This document shows, one piece after another, positions 1 to 5,894 of a stretch of 15,153 nucleotides of DNA. This DNA is from an uncultured Saprospiraceae bacterium. Lineage in GTDB: Bacteria > Bacteroidota > Bacteroidia > Chitinophagales > Saprospiraceae. The position numbers and the translations under genes are program-made. Position 1 is the first letter of the stretch; the number at the start of each line of letters is the position of its first letter. Location: NCBI GenBank assembly GCA_937967535.1, contig CALCMV010000435.1, forward strand, positions 1-15,153, in the 5' to 3' direction. A model generated the notes under the pieces. That model saw nothing but the letters and a program-made list of their open reading frames with translations, was not told the origin of the DNA and searched no databases.

Positions 1-1
1 G

Positions 2-118
2 CTCAAACCGGAGGATTATCAAGATAAACATACACTCCACAAAGCAATAAATAATATATTAATAAATTTTAATAGTGAAGAATTTGATATTGATTTTTCC
101 ATAGACCTGAGTTGTTAG
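2..118 (+). CDS. C-terminal end of an unknown protein (partial)
   Basis: An open frame enters from the left edge and runs 38 codons to a TAG at 116-118. The peptide begins LKPEDYQDKHTLHKAINN and ends with an acidic stretch and Ser-Cys. No domain can be recognised from so short a tail. It points toward the minus-strand methyltransferase gene, and the two stop codons are only 15 bp apart with no obvious hairpin terminator between them. It could be chance, but the codons read like coding sequence rather than spacer. Confidence 0.4.
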   Translation, partial: LKPEDYQDKHTLHKAINNILINFNSEEFDIDFSIDLSC

Positions 119-133
119 GTTATTTTTGTCCGA

Positions 134-1282
134 CTACTTATCTTTATCTTTTGTACCTTTGTACAGGTCGTACTTATGAAATTTACATTCCAAACGACCA
201 TTGAATAACTGATATTTTTTGGAAGGACGCAAACCTATATTCTTGATAGCTTGTTTGTTAGAACTAATAATCCATGCTTCATATCCCACATAATATTTTT
301 TCATCGAATCGCCTATTTTTTTATAAAAATCCAAAATATCATCCTCATGATACCTTTCTCCGTAAGGCGGATTCATCATTAAAACGCCATTTTCGTATTT
401 TGGAGAATTTTTAAAAAAGTCTTTTCTCGACACCCGTATCTCTTCAAATGCGGGCAAAATCATATTGCCTCGCGCCATATCTACCGTTTTACTTGCTATG
501 TCGGTGGCTACAATCGGGTGTTCGAGAGGGCGTTCTGCGGCTTTGGCTTCCTCCTGAATACTGCGCCAGAGTGTATGGTCATAATCCTGCCAAGTCTGAA
601 AACCAAACTGCTTCCGATACGTTCCCGCTGCAATATTTTGTCCGATTAATGCTGCTTCACAAACAATCGTCCCCGCCCCACACATCATATCACAAAACGG
701 ACGCTCGCCCCGCCAATCACTCAACAAAACCATTCCTGCCGCCAAGACCTCATTTATCGGCGCACGATGCGTTTTCGTGCGGTATGCCCGCTTATGCAAA
801 GACGAGCCTGAACTATCCAACAAAACCGTACAATCTCGTTCCGAAATATGCACATGAATCCGCAAAGTAGGCGCATCTACATCAATCGAAGGACGCTCGT
901 GAAAATGCTTCCGAAATTGGTCTACAATCGCATCTTTCGCCTTGTACATCACGTACTTGCTGTGCGTAAAGTAGTCGGAATACACCGTTGTATCAATCGC
1001 GAATGTATCCCTTTTATCCATATGTTTCGACCAATTAATTGACTGAATACCGCGATAAAATTGATGCTCATTCCGCGCCTCAAAACGATGAATCGGTTTC
1101 AATATCCGCAATGCCGTCCGCAGGTGCAGATTCGCCCGATACATCAATGCCTTATCCCCCTCAAACGATACCGCCCGTTTTAGTTTTTGGATATTTTTCG
1201 CACCCAAATCCTCCAATTCCTTTACCAAGACATCCTCCAAACCAAACAGCGTTCTTGCAATATATTCCTGTAAATTTTCCAT
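134..1282 (-). CDS. rlmL: THUMP-domain class I SAM-dependent rRNA methyltransferase (RlmL N-terminal type)
   Basis: This 382-residue protein probably methylates a guanine N2 of 23S rRNA in the cytoplasm. In E. coli the homologous half of RlmL makes m2G2445. An N-terminal THUMP-like RNA-binding region covers roughly residues 45-160. SAM motif I is DMMCGAGTIVCEAALI at 198-213, and the NPPYGER motif that positions an exocyclic amino group is at 304-310. The length fits the stand-alone RlmL-like family rather than the 700-residue E. coli RlmKL fusion, so it lacks the RlmK half. The ATG at 1280-1282 begins the conserved segment; a TACCTTCG box (complement of 1293-1300) ends 10 nt before it, which predicts a very short leader. 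The gene stands alone and is divergent from the reductase. Family call is firm; exact target nucleotide is inferred. Confidence 0.85.
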   Translation of the reverse strand: MENLQEYIARTLFGLEDVLVKELEDLGAKNIQKLKRAVSFEGDKALMYRANLHLRTALRILKPIHRFEARNEHQFYRGIQSINWSKHMDKRDTFAIDTTVYSDYFTHSKYVMYKAKDAIVDQFRKHFHERPSIDVDAPTLRIHVHISERDCTVLLDSSGSSLHKRAYRTKTHRAPINEVLAAGMVLLSDWRGERPFCDMMCGAGTIVCEAALIGQNIAAGTYRKQFGFQTWQDYDHTLWRSIQEEAKAAERPLEHPIVATDIASKTVDMARGNMILPAFEEIRVSRKDFFKNSPKYENGVLMMNPPYGERYHEDDILDFYKKIGDSMKKYYVGYEAWIISSNKQAIKNIGLRPSKKYQLFNGRLECKFHKYDLYKGTKDKDK

Positions 1283-1443
1283 AAATCGGATGCGAAGGTA
1301 CGAACTTTTTGTCTTGATAATAGTTAAATAGTGATTCCTTAATTAGTTAGTGATTCGTACACTCATTTTGTATATTTGCCGAATTAGTTGTGATTCAAAC
1401 CACGACCAATCACCAATCACTAATCACCAATCACTAAAAGTAA
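1283..1443. promoter_or_regulatory. Divergent promoter spacer with TGATT/AATCA word repeats
   Basis: The spacer separates two divergent genes. On the plus strand, TATATTTG at 1371-1378 fits the Bacteroidota -7 consensus TAnnTTTG and would start the reductase transcript near 1384. On the minus strand, TACCTTCG (complement of 1293-1300) fits the same box for the methyltransferase. Neither has a clear TTTG -33 box. Around them are copies of AGTGATT (about 1330-1355) and, just before the reductase start, an almost G-free run built from AATCACCAATCACTA (about 1409-1438). The two sets are inverted relative to each other, but the pairing is imperfect. Confidence 0.5.
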
Positions 1444-2559
1444 ATGAGTTTTCACAAAATACAGGTTAGCAAAGTACACCCCGAAACACATGACAGTGTT
1501 TCATTAAGTTTTGACATTCCGGACGATTTAAGGTCTAAATTTAACTACAAACATGGTCAATATCTTACATTACGTTTCAACTTAAATGGGCAGGAAGTTC
1601 GCCGTGCTTATTCATTTTCGAGCAGTCCGCTAGTAGATAATGTGCCAACGGTTACGGTCAAACGTGTAGACGGTGGTTTGGTATCCAATCACATCAATGA
1701 CAATATCAAAGCAGGAGATACCATCGAAATCATGTCTCCCAAAGGGCGATTTACAAGCAAGCTGGATTTGAACCAACAGAAAAACTACTATCTCTTTGGT
1801 GGCGGTAGCGGTATCACACCTTTGATGTCTATTCTAAAAAGCGTATTGGAACAAGAACCCAAAAGCAGCGTGTACCTATTATATGGTAATCGCGATTTGG
1901 AATCCGTCATTTTCAAAGATGATTTGGATAAACTGCAAACCCGCTACGCCGGACAAATCCACGTCGAATATGCCCTCGACAATCCACCCAAACAAAAAGA
2001 AGGCGGTTTGATGAGGATGTTTAAAAAAGCAAAAATAGATTGGGAAGGCTTGGTCGGACCCATCGACAGTACAAAAATCAAAAACTTTCTCGAAAAATAC
2101 CCTACACACAAACGCGACAGCGAATACTTCATCTGCGGACCCGGCGGCATGATGGAAGCCACGAAAGCCGCCCTCCAAAAACAAAACATTGACGACAAAA
2201 AAATACAGGTAGAAGTATTCAGCAGCGTACAATTACCGCACGAACCAAAAACGGCAACAGCCCCCTCCCCTACTGCTTCAGGCAAGCAAGTCGCAGTACA
2301 TCTCAACGGCAAAAAAATTGATATAACCATAGGCGAAAAAGAAACCATCGTAGAAGCCCTCATGCGCCTCAAACTCGACCCGCCATACTCTTGCCTCAGT
2401 GGTGCATGTGCAACTTGTATGGGCAAAGTTTTGAGTGGAAAAGTAGAAATGGATGCCTGTTTTGCCCTTGACGACGACGAAGTAGCAGAAGGCTTTGTAC
2501 TCACTTGCCAATCACGCCCTATTACGCCCCAAGTAGAGATTACTTATGATATAGACTAA
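1444..2559 (+). CDS. PaaE-like FAD/NAD(P)H reductase with C-terminal plant-type [2Fe-2S] ferredoxin domain
   Basis: This 371-residue cytosolic electron-transfer protein should take electrons from NAD(P)H to FAD to a 2Fe-2S cluster and on to a partner oxygenase or desaturase. The FAD-binding motif RAYS is at 54-57, the nucleotide-binding GGGSGITP at 119-126 and the CGPGGMM segment at 231-237. The ferredoxin domain (about 280-371) has cluster ligands Cys317, Cys322, Cys325 and Cys355, spaced C-x4-C-x2-C-x29-C. The order FNR then ferredoxin matches PaaE of phenylacetyl-CoA epoxidase. No paaABCD genes are present, so the partner is unknown and phenylacetate breakdown should not be assumed. The ATG at 1444 follows a G-poor repeat run. 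It heads a co-directional block with the next three genes. Confidence 0.85.
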   Translation: MSFHKIQVSKVHPETHDSVSLSFDIPDDLRSKFNYKHGQYLTLRFNLNGQEVRRAYSFSSSPLVDNVPTVTVKRVDGGLVSNHINDNIKAGDTIEIMSPKGRFTSKLDLNQQKNYYLFGGGSGITPLMSILKSVLEQEPKSSVYLLYGNRDLESVIFKDDLDKLQTRYAGQIHVEYALDNPPKQKEGGLMRMFKKAKIDWEGLVGPIDSTKIKNFLEKYPTHKRDSEYFICGPGGMMEATKAALQKQNIDDKKIQVEVFSSVQLPHEPKTATAPSPTASGKQVAVHLNGKKIDITIGEKETIVEALMRLKLDPPYSCLSGACATCMGKVLSGKVEMDACFALDDDEVAEGFVLTCQSRPITPQVEITYDID

Positions 2560-2563
2560 ATAA

Positions 2564-2655
2564 TTTTTGATTTTTGATTGAGTGATTTTTGATTTCGCTT
2601 CGCGAAAATGCAAAACACGATACAATCAAAAATCAAAAATCTCCAAATCAAAAAT
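2564..2655. repeat. Spacer-spanning inverted repeat between reductase and hypothetical gene
   Basis: The left arm TTTTTGATTTTTGATTG (2564-2580) starts 5 nt after the reductase stop. Its perfect 17-nt reverse complement is at 2623-2639. A second pair, ATTTTTGATTT at 2585-2595 and AAATCAAAAAT at 2645-2655, extends the structure to 7 nt before the start of the next gene. The loop contains a small hairpin, TTTCGCTTCGCGAAA (2593-2607). The left arms contain no C and the right arms contain no G. Confidence 0.8.
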
Positions 2656-2661
2656 CCACTT

Positions 2662-3426
2662 ATGAGAAAGGTCTTAAAAATAGTAACCATAATCGTTGGA
2701 GTCTTGATAATCGGGGCGATTGTTTTGCGTTTTGCGCTCAGCGAAAAAATGCCTAAAGGCGAACAAGGCGCAGCAGCCGACGCACTTGCACAAAAAATGC
2801 TCGCAGCTATCAACAAACCCGCTTGGGATTCGACGGGCGTAGTGCAATGGCGATTTCACGGACGCGGCAATCATGATTTTTTGTGGGACAGAACCCGCAA
2901 TTGGGTACAGGTAAAATGGGAAGAAAACGAAGTGTATGTCATCTTGGACAGTTTGCAAGGCACAGCATTCCAAAACGGCAAACAAGTCGAAGGTGAAGCA
3001 GCCAATGAATTGGTCAAACAAGCATGGGAATTTTTTGCCAACGATTCTTTCTGGCTCAATGCCCCTGCGAAAGTATTCGACAAAGGCACTGAAAGGCGAC
3101 TCGTCAAACTCCAAAATGGCGAAGAAGCCCTTTTGATTACTTACACTTCCGGCGGTGTCACGCCCGGCGATGCGTATTTATGGATACTGGACGAGAATGG
3201 TTTGCCGAAAGAATGGAAAATGTGGGTCGAAATCATCCCCTTCGGCGGCGCACCTTCCACTTGGACAGATTGGACAACACTGCAAACAGGCGCGAAAATC
3301 GCCCAAAATCACCTGTTGGATGTAAAACTCACAGAATTTGATGTCGTCCTTAGCAATTTGAAAGGAGCAAAAGACCTCACTTCATTTGGATTAAAAGAAG
3401 ACCCATTTGCGGTGTTAAATGAGTGA
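2662..3426 (+). CDS. Conserved hypothetical protein with N-terminal membrane anchor
   Basis: I do not recognise a characterised family. The protein is 254 residues if it starts at ATG 2662. A short basic N-terminus (MRKVLK) and a hydrophobic segment at about 7-23 form a membrane anchor or uncleaved signal. The rest is a soluble, tryptophan-rich domain that would lie outside the inner membrane, with landmarks GVVQWRFHGRGNHDFLWD near the start and DAYLWILDENGLPKEWKMW near the middle. Alternating hydrophobic stretches suggest a beta-rich fold, perhaps LolA-like, but this is a guess. An upstream in-frame ATG at 2608 was rejected because the added 18 residues would be translated spacer repeat, leaving the hydrophobic segment internal. 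The TGA stop (3424-3426) merges with the next repeat arm. The spacing suggests co-transcription with the reductase and trpF. Confidence 0.7.
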   Translation: MRKVLKIVTIIVGVLIIGAIVLRFALSEKMPKGEQGAAADALAQKMLAAINKPAWDSTGVVQWRFHGRGNHDFLWDRTRNWVQVKWEENEVYVILDSLQGTAFQNGKQVEGEAANELVKQAWEFFANDSFWLNAPAKVFDKGTERRLVKLQNGEEALLITYTSGGVTPGDAYLWILDENGLPKEWKMWVEIIPFGGAPSTWTDWTTLQTGAKIAQNHLLDVKLTEFDVVLSNLKGAKDLTSFGLKEDPFAVLNE

Positions 3427-3542
3427 ATGAGTGAATTTTGAATGAGCTAATATTTTTAATGTGTTAATGCGATAATATTTCACCTCATTCATACTATAAA
3501 TTAGAAACATTCACTCATTCGCTCATTCAAAATTCACTCATT
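3426..3542. repeat. Spacer-spanning inverted repeat between hypothetical gene and trpF
   Basis: A perfect 22-nt inverted repeat has arms at 3426-3447 and 3521-3542, separated by 73 nt. The left arm reads AATGAGTGAATTTTGAATGA followed by GC, and begins on the last base of the upstream TGA stop. The right arm ends 4 nt before the trpF ATG. Extra copies of the word GAATGAGT or its complement flank both arms. The whole 120-bp spacer is bounded by the arms. Confidence 0.85.
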
Positions 3543-3546
3543 ATTC

Positions 3547-4275
3547 ATGCTAGTAAAAGTTTGCGGTATGCGCGACCCCGAAAATATCAGTGCGGTAGCG
3601 AATTTACCTATTGATTTAATGGGATTTATTTTCTATGAAAAATCACCGCGTTATGTCCGTAGCATAAGCGTCCCGCTTGTGTCCGCGAATGTGCAACGCG
3701 TAGGTGTATTCGTTAATGCAGATTATAATTTTGTATTAGAAAAAATAAAAACGCATCAACTAAAGTATTTGCAATTGCATGGTGATGAAACACCGGAATA
3801 TTGCCACAATATTCAAACAAAAAACCAAGACATTCAATTGATAAAAGCCTTCCGTGTCAATGAAGATTTTGATTTTTCCCAAACAAAAAAATACGAACCC
3901 TATTGTGCCTACTTTTTATTTGATACGAAAAAGAAAACTAACGCAGTCCTCCCCCCAACCCCCTCCAAAGGGGGAGATTTTTCGCTTCGCGAAAAACTTC
4001 TCGCGTTATCGTCTCCCCCTTTGGAGGGGGCTGGGGGGTGGACTGCGCCCTACGGCGGCACAGGCGAAAAATTTAATTGGCAACTCCTACAACAATATAC
4101 AGGTAATACACCGTTTCTATTAAGCGGCGGCATTGGTGCAGAAGATGCCGAAGCTGTCCAAAAATTTTCACATCCCAAATTCGCAGGTATCGATGTAAAC
4201 AGTAAATTTGAACTTGAACCAGCCCTGAAAGATGTACAAAAAATTGAGAATTTTTTGAGTGTTGTAGTGTTGTAG
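3547..4275 (+). CDS. trpF: Phosphoribosylanthranilate isomerase with an in-frame palindromic insertion
   Basis: TrpF carries out the third step of tryptophan synthesis, the Amadori rearrangement of phosphoribosylanthranilate, on a cytosolic TIM barrel. Diagnostic segments are VCGM at 5-8 with catalytic base Cys6, GVFVN and LQLHGDE in the middle, FDTK at 125-128 with the probable general acid Asp126, YGGTG at 169-173, and LSGGIG plus GIDVNSKFE near the C-terminus. The protein is 242 residues; the family is usually about 200-215. The excess lies between FDTK and YGGTG, where a G/C-rich palindrome encodes PPTPSKGG and PPLEGAGG-type residues. The insertion lies in the loop after strand 6, beside the active site, so activity may be altered. 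The final residues SVVVL and the TAG come from the following spacer repeat. Confidence 0.92.
   Translation: MLVKVCGMRDPENISAVANLPIDLMGFIFYEKSPRYVRSISVPLVSANVQRVGVFVNADYNFVLEKIKTHQLKYLQLHGDETPEYCHNIQTKNQDIQLIKAFRVNEDFDFSQTKKYEPYCAYFLFDTKKKTNAVLPPTPSKGGDFSLREKLLALSSPPLEGAGGWTAPYGGTGEKFNWQLLQQYTGNTPFLLSGGIGAEDAEAVQKFSHPKFAGIDVNSKFELEPALKDVQKIENFLSVVVL
3942..4047. repeat. Palindromic G/C-rich element inserted in trpF
   Basis: Arms at 3942-3977 and 4012-4047 are inverted repeats with 34 of 36 positions matching. The characteristic core is CCCCCTCCAAAGGGGGAGA in the left arm and its complement in the right arm. The 34-nt centre contains its own perfect hairpin, TTTTTCGC / GCGAAAAA at 3978-3996. 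The element is open in the trpF frame, with no stop or frameshift. It resembles G/C-rich palindromes I associate with scattered copies in Bacteroidota genomes (recollection, not checked). It behaves like a Rickettsia-style palindromic element tolerated inside a protein. Confidence 0.85.
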
Positions 4276-4424
4276 TTTCGTAGTGTTTTAGTTAGTGTAA
4301 TTGTGTTGTTGTTTCGTAGTAATCATTCGTATAGAAAATACTACGCTAAAACTGCAACACCAACCAACCACAACACTGCAACACCAACCAACCACAACAC
4401 TACGACACCACAACACCACAACAC
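4259..4424. repeat. Spacer-spanning inverted repeat and 24-bp tandem repeat between trpF and trpB
   Basis: The left arm (4259-4291, beginning GTGTTGTAGTGTTGTAG) starts within the last codons of trpF. The right arm (4392-4424) matches its reverse complement at about 28 of 33 positions and ends 1 nt before the trpB ATG. The loop holds a perfect 24-bp direct duplication at 4352-4375 and 4376-4399, beginning CTGCAACACCAACCAACC. The left arm has a single C and the right arm a single G. Confidence 0.82.
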
Positions 4425-4425
4425 A

Positions 4426-5592
4426 ATGATAGATAGCAGAGGATATTACGGCGAATTTGGCGGGGCATTTATCCCCGAAATGTTGCATCCAAATATTGCG
4501 GAATTGCAGCGTAGATATTTGGAAATCAGTCAAGAAGAAGGATTTGAGCAGCAGTTTCGGAAATTGCTCAAAGACTATGTGGGGCGACCTTCGCCCTTGT
4601 ACTATGCCGAGCGATTGTCGAAGCATTACGGCACGAATATCTACCTCAAGCGCGAAGACCTCAACCATACCGGCGCACATAAAATTAACAACACGATAGG
4701 GCAGATTTTGCTGGCGCAACGCTTGGGCAAAAAGCGTATCATCGCCGAAACGGGCGCAGGACAACATGGCGTAGCTACCGCAACGGTCTGTGCGCTGATG
4801 GGCGTGGAATGCATCGTATATATGGGCGCAGTGGACATCGAAAGACAAGCCCCCAATGTATCGCGGATGCGGATGCTCGGCACCGAAGTACGCCCCGCAA
4901 CGAGTGGCAGCCAAACACTCAAAGACGCAACGAATGAAGCGATTCGGGATTGGATAAACAACCCGGAGGATACGCATTATATTATTGGCTCGGTGGTCGG
5001 TCCGCACCCTTACCCGGATATGGTGGCGCGGTTTCAGTCGGTCATCAGCGAGGAGATGCTATGGCAACTCAAGGAGCAGACGGGCAGCGAAGACCCCGAC
5101 ATCATCGTGGCTTGTGTAGGCGGCGGCTCCAATGCGGCAGGCTCCTATTATCACTATCTCGAAAAAGACCATGTGCGACTCGTAGCAGTAGAAGCCGCAG
5201 GCTTGGGTGTACATAGCGGCGAATCGGCAGCCACGAGCGTACTCGGTACTAAGGGCGTGATACATGGCAGCCGTACCCTCCTGATGCAAACCGATGACGG
5301 GCAAATCATAGAACCTTACTCCATCTCGGCAGGTTTGGATTATCCGGGTATCGGACCGATGCACGCACACCTCATACACACCGGACGCGCCGAAGCCGTC
5401 AGCATCACCGACCAAGAAGCCCTTGATGCGGCGTTTTTCCTTGCACGCACAGAAGGCATTATTCCGGCGCTCGAAACGGCTCATGCTTTTGCTGCTTTGG
5501 ATAAAATCAAATACAAAGCCGATGATGTAATTGTGGTGAATCTATCGGGACGCGGCGATAAGGATTTGGGAACTTATGTGAAGCATTTTTAA
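4426..5592 (+). CDS. trpB: Tryptophan synthase beta chain
   Basis: TrpB condenses indole with L-serine to make tryptophan, using PLP, normally in an alpha2-beta2 complex with TrpA. The protein is 388 residues from ATG 4426. It carries the PLP lysine in HTGAHKINN (Lys86), the catalytic glutamate in AETGAGQHG (Glu108), the phosphate-binding GGGSNAAG loop and the C-terminal VNLSGRGDKDLG segment. Length and motifs match the standard TrpB1 class that works with TrpA. A longer frame reaches back to 4303, but its first 41 residues are translated Thr/Asn/His-rich spacer repeat, so it was rejected. trpA does not follow. The start lies directly after the G-poor right arm of the spacer repeat and has no Shine-Dalgarno sequence. 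Confidence 0.95.
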   Translation: MIDSRGYYGEFGGAFIPEMLHPNIAELQRRYLEISQEEGFEQQFRKLLKDYVGRPSPLYYAERLSKHYGTNIYLKREDLNHTGAHKINNTIGQILLAQRLGKKRIIAETGAGQHGVATATVCALMGVECIVYMGAVDIERQAPNVSRMRMLGTEVRPATSGSQTLKDATNEAIRDWINNPEDTHYIIGSVVGPHPYPDMVARFQSVISEEMLWQLKEQTGSEDPDIIVACVGGGSNAAGSYYHYLEKDHVRLVAVEAAGLGVHSGESAATSVLGTKGVIHGSRTLLMQTDDGQIIEPYSISAGLDYPGIGPMHAHLIHTGRAEAVSITDQEALDAAFFLARTEGIIPALETAHAFAALDKIKYKADDVIVVNLSGRGDKDLGTYVKHF

Positions 5593-5680
5593 GGGGAATG
5601 AGTGGAGGAATGAGTAGATGAATAAATGAGTAGATGAGTAGATGAATAAATGAGTAAATGAGTAAATGAAATAATACTTC
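5593..5680 (+). repeat. C-free GAATGAGTAGAT word-repeat tract after trpB
   Basis: Directly after the trpB stop is a run of imperfect four- and eight-base words (AATGAGTAGATGAATAAATG and variants). No C occurs on the plus strand from 5585 to 5676, a 92-nt stretch. It resembles the left arm of the trpF upstream spacer repeat, but I find no matching inverted arm before the next gene. Confidence 0.7.
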
Positions 5681-5894
5681 AATGGATATATTAATGATTT
5701 AATCTGCGCTTTTGATTTTACCGTAGATTGGCATTAACCGTTAATCATTAACGATTAAAAAAGACCAGCATCCATTTTAGATAGGATTCTCCGTAGCGTA
5801 ATGCTTAATTGATGATTTAATGTGCGATATATTTACATAATTCTATTAATTTGTGTATCCTTTCGAATTTCAGCTTGATATTTCCAAAGTAATT
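5681..5894 (+). promoter_or_regulatory. Upstream region of the flavin oxidase with overlapping palindromes
   Basis: Together with the word-repeat tract this makes a 302-bp gap. Overlapping palindromes ATTAAC-C-GTTAAT (5733-5745) and CGTTAAT-C-ATTAACG (5739-5753) could be an operator with three half-sites, or simply more seven-base word repetition. Weak -7 candidates are TATATTTA (5828-5835) and TTAATTTG (5846-5853), neither with a convincing -33 box. A GTG at 5853 is in frame with the downstream gene but was not chosen as its start. Confidence 0.35.

Noticed and set aside
448..870. Plus-strand frame of 140 codons inside the rRNA methyltransferase gene
   Set aside because: It lies fully opposite the conserved SAM and THUMP motifs and has no family-like sequence of its own.
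1444..2559. paaE of a phenylacetate degradation cluster
   Set aside because: Domain order matches, but no paaABCD or other paa genes are present.
2608..2661. Earlier ATG for the hypothetical protein
   Set aside because: The added residues are translated AATCAAAAA repeat and would push the membrane segment inward.
4303..4425. N-terminal extension of TrpB by 41 residues
   Set aside because: The residues are translated ACACCAACC-type repeat and absent from TrpB proteins; ATG 4426 matches the family N-terminus.
4276..4425. Tryptophan attenuator leader peptide
   Set aside because: I saw no short frame with consecutive Trp codons followed by alternative stems and a T-run.
4288..5007. A 239-codon minus-strand frame across the trpF-trpB spacer and trpB
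   Set aside because: It is antisense to conserved trpB motifs, and part of it is translated spacer repeat.
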